This document shows, one piece after another, positions 16,874-25,311 of a DNA stretch of 64,000 bases. The position numbers and the translations under genes are program-made. The notes below the pieces were generated by a model. That model had not been told where the DNA came from, did not search any database, and worked only from the letters and a program-made list of their open reading frames with translations. The stretch is from Roseivirga sp. E12 (lineage in GTDB: Bacteria > Bacteroidota > Bacteroidia > Cytophagales > Cyclobacteriaceae): positions 1,302,001-1,366,000 of the forward strand of contig NZ_JAGFMD010000001.1 in assembly GCF_017592825.1 (NCBI RefSeq), read 5' to 3'. Each line of letters begins with the position of its first letter. The stretch's first letter is position 1.

Positions 16874-16941
16874 TTTTCAACAAGTTTCCCACCTCTCTAT
16901 TCACATACTTATCCACTGGGTTATCCACAGGTTTATGCACA
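16874..16941 (+). other. DnaA-box array, candidate chromosomal origin (oriC)
   Basis: Four 9-mers in the same orientation sit at an exact 12-bp pitch: CTATTCACA (16897-16905), TTATCCACT (16909-16917), TTATCCACA (16921-16929) and TTATGCACA (16933-16941). The last two fit the DnaA-box consensus TTATNCACA exactly and the first two differ by one base. Degenerate positions continue upstream at 16885 (TTTCCCACC) and near 16874 (TTTTCAACA). An AT-rich stretch (about 16820-16885) lies beside the array and could be the unwinding element. Phased tandem boxes are characteristic of replication origins. The array sits in a gene-free kilobase between divergent gene blocks. dnaA itself is not in the window, which is common in Bacteroidota. 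Confidence 0.7.
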
Positions 16942-16999
16942 ATCTGTCTTAATTCACTCAAACTGCGTACATTGATTTCTTATAATCATAAGATCTCTG

Positions 17000-17740
17000 T
17001 TGAAAACAATCACTTCCCAGCAAAGTATTAGACCTACTTTGGACCTTCTTGTTCAAGAACAGTTAAAATCAAAGCAGCAAAATCAGGTTTCCGAAAACTT
17101 CTGGGATCTACTCAATCGAGATATTTTAGCACATCGGGTTAAGTTTCCAATCTTGGAATATGTTGCGATTCAGCTTTCTAAAATTCTCAATGCCTCTGAA
17201 ATAGATGATTTACTTGAAAGACTAGCTGTCGTCAAACATGAATCCTGTTACCCTGTTATTGGGAAACTCCTGCAGCTACAATTAGATACGAATGTATCCG
17301 GCATGTTCAATAAAGCTGTCGATCATATCATCCGGGCTGATGTTTGGTATGCTTGCGATATCATCAGCGAAAGGGTATTCGGAGAAGGTGCACTTCGCAA
17401 CTTTGATATCAGCTACATGCACTTCGTCAAAATGGGTGATCATGAAAACATGTGGATTCAGCGATCAATAGGCATAGCCACCCATTATGCCACCAAGAAA
17501 AAGATACCCAAAGAGCAAGTGGAACAGCTCCTCTTCTTAATGCTCGAGCATGGACACAAAACAAAACTATATATCAAAAAGGGTGTTGGTTGGCCTGCCA
17601 AGACCATAGCCAGATTTCATCCAGATTTGATCTACAAACACGAACAGAAGATCAGAAAGACAAAACTCTCTAGGTGGTTTCAGAACAAAATCAATATTGG
17701 TCTTTCTATGGCCAAGCAAAATCCGATTAGCTATGAATGA
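17000..17740 (+). CDS. AlkD-like DNA alkylation repair protein
   Basis: A 246-residue all-helical protein of the HEAT-like DNA glycosylase family. Features: ADVWYACDIISERVFGEGAL, MWIQRSIGIATHYATKKKIP (the conserved W-x-x-R segment in helix pairs), and YIKKGVGWPAKTIARFHPDL, which matches the KA-x-GWALRE-type end of the family. AlkD removes bulky or cationic alkylated bases without flipping them. The only start that keeps the N-terminus is TTG at 17000; an ATG-initiated alternative would lose much of the first helices. The stop overlaps the next gene by 8 bp, coupling it to an SPL-type repair enzyme. The DnaA-box array is 58 bp upstream. Confidence 0.72.
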   Translation: MKTITSQQSIRPTLDLLVQEQLKSKQQNQVSENFWDLLNRDILAHRVKFPILEYVAIQLSKILNASEIDDLLERLAVVKHESCYPVIGKLLQLQLDTNVSGMFNKAVDHIIRADVWYACDIISERVFGEGALRNFDISYMHFVKMGDHENMWIQRSIGIATHYATKKKIPKEQVEQLLFLMLEHGHKTKLYIKKGVGWPAKTIARFHPDLIYKHEQKIRKTKLSRWFQNKINIGLSMAKQNPISYE

Positions 17741-18620
17741 AATCACAGCTAAGAGTATATTGAACAAGACTAAAAGACGAGACCCTTGGTTCTTGGATGA
17801 TTACACCGTCAACCCTTATCGTGGTTGTTCCTTCAACTGCCTATTCTGTTACATCAGAGGTAGTAAGTATGGCATTCACATGGAAAGGAAACTTGGCGTT
17901 AAAATCAATGCGCCTGAACTGCTTGAAAAGGCCTTGAAACTAAGAGCCTCCAAAGGTGATCATGGTGTCATTGTGCTAGCCTCTGCTACAGACCCTTACC
18001 TTCAACTAGAAAAGGAGACCAAGCTAACCCGTCAGCTCCTCGAGATAATTCTAAAGTATCGGTTCCCTGTGCATATGATTACTCGTTCAGATCTTATCCT
18101 TCGTGACATGGACCTGATTGAGCAAATCGACAAAGCAGCCATTCTACCGAAAGATCTCACCGGCTTAGACCGCGGGGCAATGGTAACCTTCTCCTTCTCC
18201 ACACTTGATGATCATGTAGGTAAAATCTTTGAACCAGGTGCAACACCCCCCACAAAACGTCTCGATACCCTTCAAAAATTCAGTGCATCTGGCTTTTTAA
18301 CTGGTGTAAGCATGATGCCCCTCCTTCCTTGGATTTCGGATACTACAGAGAGCCTTGAGTTGATGTTTAAATCATATAAAGAAAGTGGAGCGCATTACTG
18401 CATGCCAGCTGACTTGACACTCTTTGGTAACGAAGCTTCCAATAGCAAAACACTGGTTTTAAAAGCAATTGAGAAACACTACCCCCAACTTCTTACAAAG
18501 TATCAGGGCTATTTTAGCCAGAGCAATGAGATGCCCAAGCATTACAGAAAGGCGTTCTATGAAAAGATGGCCGAGCTTGGCAAAAGGTATTCCCTTAGAA
18601 ACCGGATTGTAAAGAACTAA
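17733..18620 (+). CDS. SPL family radical SAM protein
   Basis: A 295-residue radical SAM enzyme. VNPYRGCSFNCLFCYIRGSK supplies the CxxxCxxC cluster that binds the 4Fe-4S centre (about residues 31-38), preceded by TAKSILNKTKRRDPWFLDDY, typical of the spore-photoproduct-lyase-like group. VIVLASATDPYLQLEKETKL and HMITRSDLILRDMDLI are further family blocks, with VSMMPLLPWISD for barrel strands. True SplB repairs a thymine dimer adduct; these non-sporulating relatives have no proven substrate. The start at 17733 overlaps the AlkD-like gene by 8 bp, so DNA repair is a reasonable guess. It converges on a hydrolase gene with 1 bp between coding ends. Confidence 0.8.
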   Translation: MNEITAKSILNKTKRRDPWFLDDYTVNPYRGCSFNCLFCYIRGSKYGIHMERKLGVKINAPELLEKALKLRASKGDHGVIVLASATDPYLQLEKETKLTRQLLEIILKYRFPVHMITRSDLILRDMDLIEQIDKAAILPKDLTGLDRGAMVTFSFSTLDDHVGKIFEPGATPPTKRLDTLQKFSASGFLTGVSMMPLLPWISDTTESLELMFKSYKESGAHYCMPADLTLFGNEASNSKTLVLKAIEKHYPQLLTKYQGYFSQSNEMPKHYRKAFYEKMAELGKRYSLRNRIVKN

Positions 18621-18621
18621 G

Positions 18622-19773
18622 CTAGTTCCCTTTCGGGTTTTTACTCTCTGCTTCTATTAATTCGGGCCTGATCTTATTTCTTGAAACTTCATTCGACAAG
18701 AATTGCAAGGCTTTTGGATTCCCTTTGAGATAGGCATTGAAAAAATTAAGCGCATATTGAGTCATAGCCTCATAACTTTCATTAATCAGTGGCTGGCTAC
18801 TTTCGACTTCAGGGTTTCTTTCTCTCAGTTTTACAAAATGAGCTCCAAAGTTCTGATGGTGCAACTCGTTAAATTTCAGAAAGTAGGCTTGGTCGTTTTC
18901 CAAGGAATCGTAAACATCTTTGATACGAACCGTTTCACCTTCTACCATTCTTGTAGGTTTAAAGATTTTCTGAACCATGTACATGATGGGCACATTAATC
19001 TTATCAAGGTCAACTTCCGGCCAATTTCGAAAATCTTTATAATAGTAGGTTACACTACCATCTAAGCATAAGAGTGCATCTACCTTATCGTTTCTCATCT
19101 GAGCGATCACATTTGCCAGGCCTCCCCAACTGAACCCCATAACAGCCATCTTATCAGCCCGTGCTTCAGGGTGGCTTTCAGCATATTTTAGTAGTATTTC
19201 TATATCCTTTGCTTGAGCATTCGCACCTGCATAGTCAGCAGTCATCAAGCGGTTCTTATCTCCTTGACTTGGCGAGGCTACAACAATATATCCGTGACTT
19301 GCCAGGTACTCACAAAGCACAGAGTTTTCAAAAGATGGTGCATTGAAGCTAGGGGCATAAATGATTACAGGGAAATCTCCTGACAAGGCCTCGGCATTGG
19401 CTACAGACTGTGTTATTGCATTTCGCTCTTCCTGCTCGCGACCATTATTGACAAAGCCAGAGATATACTCTTTTGTACGCTCTCTGTCTCTTACAAAGAG
19501 ATCGAGGTACTGACCATAATTCATCTTTTGGGCAGAACTTGCTTCGGCAGGATACCAGATACTAAGATAAATAGGCCTTGGACCCGATTTCAATTCAACC
19601 TCATCTCGTCCATTACCCAAGTATTCATACGATCTAGTCTCATCATAAATAACATCTGTCTTGAAACCAACAGTATAGTCACCGGGGGCGAGATCAAAGG
19701 TCATGAGAGACTGCGCCTTCACGAAGACACTTGATAAAAGAAGGACAACAGTCAGCGTAACGAGTCTTTTCAT
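18622..19773 (-). CDS. Secreted alpha/beta hydrolase (dienelactone hydrolase-like)
   Basis: A 383-residue protein with a signal peptide (MKRLVTLTVVLLLSSVFVKA). The hydrolase core begins after a beta-rich N-terminal part: FPVIIYAPSFNAPSFENSVL leads to the oxyanion region, HGYIVVASPSQGD is a core strand, and MAVMGFSWGGLANV holds the nucleophile Ser in G-F-S-W-G. KINVPIMYMVQK precedes the likely acid residue, and LHHQNFGAH may carry the catalytic His. Substrate is unknown; related proteins are annotated as dienelactone hydrolase or platelet-activating-factor-acetylhydrolase-like. It is monocistronic, convergent with the SPL gene and divergent from glnS. Confidence 0.8.
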   Translation of the reverse strand: MKRLVTLTVVLLLSSVFVKAQSLMTFDLAPGDYTVGFKTDVIYDETRSYEYLGNGRDEVELKSGPRPIYLSIWYPAEASSAQKMNYGQYLDLFVRDRERTKEYISGFVNNGREQEERNAITQSVANAEALSGDFPVIIYAPSFNAPSFENSVLCEYLASHGYIVVASPSQGDKNRLMTADYAGANAQAKDIEILLKYAESHPEARADKMAVMGFSWGGLANVIAQMRNDKVDALLCLDGSVTYYYKDFRNWPEVDLDKINVPIMYMVQKIFKPTRMVEGETVRIKDVYDSLENDQAYFLKFNELHHQNFGAHFVKLRERNPEVESSQPLINESYEAMTQYALNFFNAYLKGNPKALQFLSNEVSRNKIRPELIEAESKNPKGN

Positions 19774-19925
19774 TGTAAAAGGGTTGATCGAAAGGTAAAG
19801 AATGATCTAAACCATTCAAAGGACTCAAAGCCTTCATGAAAACCCATGAATAAATGATTTGGCTTATTGCTCGCTCATATGATGGTCTTTTAGTAAAATT
19901 GCACCCAGTTTAGAATTAAGAAGAA

Positions 19926-21593
19926 ATGTCGGAAAACGAAAACAGAGAGTCGCTCAACTTTATAGAGCAAATGATAGAAGAAGACCTAAAATCAGGTAAG
20001 AATTCTACTGTCCAGACGCGTTTTCCTCCAGAACCGAATGGTTACTTGCATATTGGACATGCGAAGTCCATCGTATTGAATTTCGGTCTTGCCGAAAAGT
20101 ATAATGGTAAGTGTAACCTTCGTTTTGACGACACCAATCCGGCCAAGGAGAGCATGGAATACGTCAACGCCATTATCGATGATATCAAATGGCTCGGTTA
20201 CGACTATGGTGACAAACCTCTTTTCACGTCTGACTACTTCGATCAACTTTACGAATTTGCCATCAAGCTTATCAAAAAAGGCAAGGCGTATATCGATGAT
20301 CAAAGTGCCGAAGAAATTAGCGCTGGCAAAACCAACCCTTCTATCCCAGGAATTAAAAGCCATTATAGGGACAGAAGCGTAGAAGAAAACCTTGCCCTCT
20401 TTGAAGAAATGCGCAATGGATCTTGCGAAGAAGGTAGCCGTGTGCTTCGTGTTAAAATAGATATGGATTCTCCTAACATGCATATGAGGGACCCTATCAT
20501 CTATAGAATTAAGAAGGTACACCATCACCGTACTGGCGATAAATGGTGCATCTATCCTAATTATGACTTTGCGCATGGGCAGTCAGACTCTATCGAGAAC
20601 GTCACTTATAGCCTTTGCACGCTTGAATTTAGAGACCATAAAGCATTGTATGACTGGCTGATCAATGAGTTAGAGATTTACCCTTCTGAACAGACAGAGT
20701 TTGCCAGACTGAACCTTGGTTATACTATAGTAAGTAAGCGCAAGCTATTGCAATTGGTAGAAGAAGGTCATGTAACTGGCTGGGACGACCCACGAATGCC
20801 TACCATTTCAGGATTAAGACGAAGAGGCTACACCCCAGAGTCGATTAAGAATTTTGCCCACAAAATTGGTGTGGCAAGACGTGATGGCATTACTGACATT
20901 GCTCTACTAGAGCACAGCATTCGTGAGGACTTAAACAAAAAGGCCAATCGTGTTTTTGGTATTCTCGACCCGCTAAAAGTTACCATTACCAACTGGCCTG
21001 AAGATAAGACTGAAATGATGCCTGCGGTGAATAACCCTGGTGACGAATCAGCTGGTACACGTGAAATGCCTCTAACTAGAGAAATCTACATAGAACAGGG
21101 AGACTTTTTGGAGAACCCTCCTTCTCCCAAGAAATGGTACCGACTAGGTCCCGATCGTGAAGTAAGACTAAAATACGGATACATTATAAAATGTACTGGT
21201 TTTGAGAAGGATGCCGAAGGTAACATCACAGAATTGTATTGCGAATACGATCCTGAGACCCGCAGTGGACACGACACCAGCGGCAAAAAAGTAAAAGGTA
21301 CACTTGGATGGGTTTCGGTCGATCATGCAGTGAAGGCTGAAGTAAGAATGTACGATCGACTTTTTACTACGGAAAACCTGAGTGGCATTGATGATGAATT
21401 CACCAATCACTTGAATCCAAATTCACTGGAAGTCAACCACGATTTACTATTAGAACCGTCATTGGCCAGTGCCAAGCCTGGAGACTTCTTCCAGTTCGAA
21501 AGACAAGGCTACTTTATTGTGGATAAGGACTCAACAGGTGACAATTTGGTTTTCAACAGAACAGTAACACTCAGAGATAACTGGAAAAAGTAA
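19926..21593 (+). CDS. glnS: Glutaminyl-tRNA synthetase
   Basis: A 555-residue class I aminoacyl-tRNA synthetase that charges tRNA-Gln with glutamine. RFPPEPNGYLHIGHAKSIVL carries the HIGH motif (about residues 40-43); TRSGHDTSGKKVKGTLGWV lies in the C-terminal anticodon-binding barrels. The KMSKS-type loop is VSKRKLLQLVEEG. Length and the full set of segments (YDFAHGQSDSIENVTYSLCT, GWDDPRMPTISGLRRRGYTP) match bacterial GlnRS. Its presence indicates direct glutaminylation, though a GatCAB pathway may coexist elsewhere. The stop codon overlaps the start of the ureohydrolase gene by one base (TAATG), so the two are likely cotranscribed. Confidence 0.98.
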   Translation: MSENENRESLNFIEQMIEEDLKSGKNSTVQTRFPPEPNGYLHIGHAKSIVLNFGLAEKYNGKCNLRFDDTNPAKESMEYVNAIIDDIKWLGYDYGDKPLFTSDYFDQLYEFAIKLIKKGKAYIDDQSAEEISAGKTNPSIPGIKSHYRDRSVEENLALFEEMRNGSCEEGSRVLRVKIDMDSPNMHMRDPIIYRIKKVHHHRTGDKWCIYPNYDFAHGQSDSIENVTYSLCTLEFRDHKALYDWLINELEIYPSEQTEFARLNLGYTIVSKRKLLQLVEEGHVTGWDDPRMPTISGLRRRGYTPESIKNFAHKIGVARRDGITDIALLEHSIREDLNKKANRVFGILDPLKVTITNWPEDKTEMMPAVNNPGDESAGTREMPLTREIYIEQGDFLENPPSPKKWYRLGPDREVRLKYGYIIKCTGFEKDAEGNITELYCEYDPETRSGHDTSGKKVKGTLGWVSVDHAVKAEVRMYDRLFTTENLSGIDDEFTNHLNPNSLEVNHDLLLEPSLASAKPGDFFQFERQGYFIVDKDSTGDNLVFNRTVTLRDNWKK

Positions 21594-22414
21594 TGGGACT
21601 TATCAGGAGTACACTCGATCAACTCAATGACAATGATATTGCATTGGTCGGTATTCCCTTTGATGAGAACTCATCTTTTATGCAAGGCCCGGCCAAGGCA
21701 CCTGAATTGATCATTGATTCTATTGAATCTGATTCTGCCAACTTCTTTACTGAGAACCTGACAGACCTCAATGAGCATGTACGAGTAAAATGGTGTGGTA
21801 ACGCAATACCATCGGATTATCAGAGTATAAGAAAACCGATAGATCAAATTTTGGCACAAAGGGCCATTCCTTTTTCGTTAGGAGGCGATCATTCAATGAC
21901 CTACCCTATCATGCAGGCCATGGCTGAAAAGCACCCAGACCTCCACATCGTCCAATTTGATGCACATGGCGATTTGTATGATGAACTGGATGGCAATAGA
22001 CATTCACACGCTTGTCCTTTTGCGCGAATTATGGAATATGGGCTGGCTAAAAACCTAACCCAGATTGGGATTCGTACAATGAGCCAACACCAAAAAGAGC
22101 AGGCCGATCGCTTTGGTGTAAATGTCATTGAGATGAAAGATTGGGCTGCAGATATTAACATGAAGTTCGATGGGCCAGTTTATATTACGTTCGACATGGA
22201 CGTACTTGATCCGGCTTTTGCACCGGGCGTTTCGCATCACGAACCGGGAGGGCTCAGCACGAGAGAAGCCATCAGCATGATTCAGAAACTAGATGCCAAC
22301 ATAGTCGGCTGTGACGTGGTAGAGTACAATCCTGATAGAGATATCAATGGTGTTACCGGTATGGTAGCCGCTAAAATTGTAAAGGAGCTACTATCACAAT
22401 TACTGAGCTTGTAA
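21593..22414 (+). CDS. Agmatinase/arginase family ureohydrolase
   Basis: A 273-residue manganese enzyme. All metal-binding blocks are present: SLGGDHSMTYPI (His), QFDAHGDLYDELDGNRHSHA (Asp-His-x-Asp) and ITFDMDVLDPAFAPGVSHHE (Asp-x-Asp). The PGVSHHEPGGLS segment and the short length favour the agmatinase side of the family, which splits agmatine to putrescine and urea, but formimidoylglutamase or guanidino-acid hydrolases cannot be excluded. The gene starts on the last base of the glnS stop codon. Why it is coupled to GlnRS is not clear. Confidence 0.85.
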   Translation: MGLIRSTLDQLNDNDIALVGIPFDENSSFMQGPAKAPELIIDSIESDSANFFTENLTDLNEHVRVKWCGNAIPSDYQSIRKPIDQILAQRAIPFSLGGDHSMTYPIMQAMAEKHPDLHIVQFDAHGDLYDELDGNRHSHACPFARIMEYGLAKNLTQIGIRTMSQHQKEQADRFGVNVIEMKDWAADINMKFDGPVYITFDMDVLDPAFAPGVSHHEPGGLSTREAISMIQKLDANIVGCDVVEYNPDRDINGVTGMVAAKIVKELLSQLLSL

Positions 22415-22440
22415 CCAAATACTTAGAAAACGTTTAACAA

Positions 22441-23379
22441 GTGGTGCGGCTTCTCCTCTCATTTATAAGTCTCCTACTGTTGAATTTGGAATCAATGGCC
22501 CAGAACGAACCTTTGGGCAGAAACCAACCGGTTATGACCTATATGGATCATCTTGGTTCAGCCGTTCTTTTTGGTGGTTATGCTAATCAAGAAAGACTCA
22601 ATGATACTTGGATATGGAATGGGATTTGGACTCAGGTAAATGGCCTCGTATCACCAAGTCCTAGAAGCGGTCATTCCATGACCTATGACACCCATAAAGA
22701 ACTACTCTATATGTTTGGTGGTAGAGGTAAAGATGGGCTTCTGAATGATACATGGACTTTTGACGGTGAAAACTGGAAAGAAATCAAAACCCAAAACGTT
22801 CCCACTGCTAGACAATCTCATAGGATTACTTACAATCCCATTGAAAAACAGATTTATCTCTTTGGAGGGTCCGGCAACGATCGTAACAGTCTCTCCGACA
22901 CCTGGACCTTCGATGGACAAAATTGGACTGAGGTAAAAAGTGATGTGAAGGGTCGCATGCAGCATACCATGGTTTTCGACCCAAACCTTAAAGGACTTCT
23001 GGTTTTTGGCGGATTTTCAAGAAAGGATGGCAAAAAACAATTACCCTCAGAAACTCTCATTATGAAGGATAGTCAATGGCACGTTTTAGATATTGATGGC
23101 CCTGCTCCTAGAGATCATCACGCTGCAGTCTATGACCCACACCGTGAGGCATCATTGATTTTCGGTGGCTATAACAGCGACTACTTAAATGACACTTGGC
23201 AGTTCAAGAACAGCCAGTGGACTCAGTTGGATAATCAAGGCCCGTTTAGAGCTGGTAAACCAGCCATCTTTAAGGTTGATGCTAAGAAGATTGTAATGTT
23301 TGGGGGCGCGAGTCCAGAAAAGTTCGGACTTACTGATTTCTGGGTATTCGCGGATAAATGGGCTAAATGGGACAGATAG
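22441..23379 (+). CDS. Exported kelch-repeat protein
   Basis: A 312-residue protein with a signal peptide from a GTG start (MVRLLLSFISLLLLNLESMA). The remainder is a six-bladed kelch propeller: each blade has a hydrophobic-F-G-G element (VLFGGYANQ, YMFGGRGKD, YLFGGSGND, LVFGGFSRK, LIFGGYNSD, VMFGGASPE) followed by a [ND]DTW pattern and a conserved Trp. Such propellers bind proteins or sugars; no catalytic residues can be named. It follows the ureohydrolase by 26 bp and may be in the same transcript. It converges on the aminotransferase gene with 1 bp between the stops. Confidence 0.85.
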   Translation: MVRLLLSFISLLLLNLESMAQNEPLGRNQPVMTYMDHLGSAVLFGGYANQERLNDTWIWNGIWTQVNGLVSPSPRSGHSMTYDTHKELLYMFGGRGKDGLLNDTWTFDGENWKEIKTQNVPTARQSHRITYNPIEKQIYLFGGSGNDRNSLSDTWTFDGQNWTEVKSDVKGRMQHTMVFDPNLKGLLVFGGFSRKDGKKQLPSETLIMKDSQWHVLDIDGPAPRDHHAAVYDPHREASLIFGGYNSDYLNDTWQFKNSQWTQLDNQGPFRAGKPAIFKVDAKKIVMFGGASPEKFGLTDFWVFADKWAKWDR

Positions 23380-23380
23380 C

Positions 23381-24556
23381 CTATTTCAGTTGCACCAATG
23401 CCTTGATAAAAACATCAATCTCCTTCTCTGTATTATAGTAGTGTACCGAAGCACGAATAATCTCATTGAGACCTCTGGCAGTCATATCCAAGTAAGTGTT
23501 TGGCACACCATTCCAAGAGACATTTATCTTCCTCTCCAGTAAATACTCTTTCACCTCATTGGCTGTATGACCTTCAACGGTGAAGGATACAATACCACTC
23601 TTTATCGAACCGATATCATGTACTTGGACACCATCGACTGTCGAAAGTGCGTTTCTCAAATAGCCTCCTAGCTGTTGCACTCGCTCCCAGATATTCTCGA
23701 TACCAATCTCATTGATATAATCACAGGCTACCTTGAGACCTAAAGTTGCCGCTCGATTTCCTTCCCAGTTTTCAAACTTGCGTGCATCGGATCGGATTTC
23801 ATAAGTATCCTTACCAGTCCAATTTGCTGAATGTAAATCAACATAGAATGGCCTAAGTTTCGGCAAGACAGATTTTCTTACATACAGGAAGCCGGTTCCT
23901 CTTGGTGCCCTCATATACTTTCGACCCGTAACGGAAAGCATATCGCAACCAATGACCTCCACATCCAAAGGGTACTGACCAGCGGACTGACAAGCATCTA
24001 ATAAGTAGAGTACATTGTGCTTTCTTGCAATTTTACCTATAGCCTCAACCGGAGTCACCAAACCTCCATTGGTAGGCATATGTGTAATAGAAACAAGCTT
24101 GGTTTTGTCGGTAAACAACTTGTCTAACGCTACTAGATCAGGGTCGCCATTTGGGAGATTAGGGATTACCTTAATATTCAGGTCGCGTGGATGATGCAGA
24201 TAAGAAATATAGTTACTAGCATAGTCAGACTGATTGGTAATAATTTCGTCACCATCTTGCCAATCAATGGCTTGAAAAGCTCCATTCCATGCCACAGTGG
24301 CATTTTCTACCAAAGCAATTTCTTCTCTTGAAGCATTGATCAGTTGGGCAATCACGTCATAGGTAGATTCGATTTCTTCAAAGTACCGTGAGTGGGTTTC
24401 ATAGCCTCCGAAAGTGGCTTCCTCTGCGGTATAATACACTACGGCATCACGAACTACATTGGGCGGCAAGGCACTTCCTGCATTGTTCAAATGAATCACT
24501 TCTTTAACCCCATCGGTCTCCTCTCGAAAGCGTTCTATGTCTTTGGCATCAAACAT
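23381..24556 (-). CDS. Class V aminotransferase-fold PLP enzyme
   Basis: A 391-residue PLP enzyme of the cysteine desulfurase/aminotransferase class V fold. VIHLNNAGSALPPNVVRDA is the N-terminal block, ALVENATVAWNGAFQAIDW precedes the cofactor site, LLDACQSAGQYPLDVEVIGC carries the Asp and Gln that hold PLP, and SVTGRKYMRAPRGTGFLYV has the Schiff-base Lys. The usual SufS/IscS mobile-loop Cys motif (RxGxHC) is not seen; the C-terminal part instead has NVSWNGVPNTYLDM. The reaction is therefore open. Start at 24556 is preferred over one ten codons upstream because the upstream frame runs into the repeat block. A palindromic repeat begins 30 bp upstream of the start. Confidence 0.85.
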   Translation of the reverse strand: MFDAKDIERFREETDGVKEVIHLNNAGSALPPNVVRDAVVYYTAEEATFGGYETHSRYFEEIESTYDVIAQLINASREEIALVENATVAWNGAFQAIDWQDGDEIITNQSDYASNYISYLHHPRDLNIKVIPNLPNGDPDLVALDKLFTDKTKLVSITHMPTNGGLVTPVEAIGKIARKHNVLYLLDACQSAGQYPLDVEVIGCDMLSVTGRKYMRAPRGTGFLYVRKSVLPKLRPFYVDLHSANWTGKDTYEIRSDARKFENWEGNRAATLGLKVACDYINEIGIENIWERVQQLGGYLRNALSTVDGVQVHDIGSIKSGIVSFTVEGHTANEVKEYLLERKINVSWNGVPNTYLDMTARGLNEIIRASVHYYNTEKEIDVFIKALVQLK

Positions 24557-24585
24557 GCAGGAAAGATAGAAATTTATGACGGACA

Positions 24586-25122
24586 TTTTTATCAGAACGT
24601 CATTCTGAACCTACCTGCTTAGCATATAGAAACAGTGATGAATCTTGACCATTCTGAAAGAACAAAGCTCATTTTAGTGGTTAAGATCCTTCATACTTCG
24701 GGATGACTTGAACAGGGAGTTAGAAGACGGAAGTTAGAAGACAGTAGACTGAAGATGGAAACATATATTTTTATTAGAACGTCATTCTGAGCCTGCCTGC
24801 CTAGCAGGTAGAAATAGCGATGAATCTTGATCATGCTGAAAGAACAAAGCTCATTTTAGTGGTTAAGATCCCTCATACTTCGGGATGACGTGGAATAGAG
24901 TTAGAAGACGGAAGTTAGAAGACAGTAGACTGAAGATGGAAACATATGTTTTTATTAGAACGTCATTCTGAGCCTGCCTGCTTAGCAGGTAGAAACAGTG
25001 ATGAATCTTGACCATCCTGAAAGAACAAAGCTCATTTTAGTGGTTAAGATCCCTCATACTTCGGGATGACTTGAACAGGGAGTTAGAAGACGGAAGTTAG
25101 AAGACAATGGATTGAGGATGGA
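24586..25122. repeat. Three tandem copies of a ~181-bp palindromic repeat
   Basis: Near-identical units start at 24586, 24768 and 24949 (periods 182 and 181). Each has a ~110-bp palindromic core (24598-24707, 24780-24889, 24961-25070) bounded by GTCATTCTGA and TCGGGATGAC, which pair over ten positions counting G-T. Inside are CCTGC/GCAGG and a long arm, ATGAATCTTGACCA against TGGTTAAGATCCCTCAT. A spacer containing TTAGAAGACGGAAGTTAGAAG follows each core. The copies differ by a few substitutions and one short deletion. The block resembles the intergenic REP-like elements common in Bacteroidota. No ORF is present. From 25123 to 25262 the sequence is AT-rich with short GCTCA repeats and nothing assignable. 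Confidence 0.88.
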
Positions 25123-25262
25123 GGTCAAAGACTCAAGAAAAGTAAGCTTCAGATAATCCAAAGAACCCAACATTTAGGACCTCGTGGAAACTTGTGATGT
25201 AAAGCTCAAGGCTCGCAACTCATAGCTCATAACTAAAATAACCTCCATATCTATAATAAGCC

Positions 25263-25293
25263 TTTTGACCCTATGCTACGTATTATATATTTG
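25263..25293 (+). promoter_or_regulatory. Bacteroidota-type promoter of the transglycosylase gene
   Basis: TTTTG (25263-25267) and TATATTTG (25286-25293) are 18 bp apart, a close fit to the -33/-7 consensus. Transcription would begin near 25300, between the upstream in-frame ATG at 25273 and the ATG at 25312, which decides the start codon of the next gene. Confidence 0.75.
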
Positions 25294-25311
25294 ACAACAT
25301 ATATTCATCCT

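Noticed and set aside
19992-20576. 194-codon open frame opposite glnS
   Set aside because: It is an antisense shadow of a strongly conserved gene, with no recognisable domain.
24586-25122. CRISPR array
   Set aside because: Units are ~181 bp, nearly identical over their full length, with no short repeats and unique spacers, and no cas genes are near.
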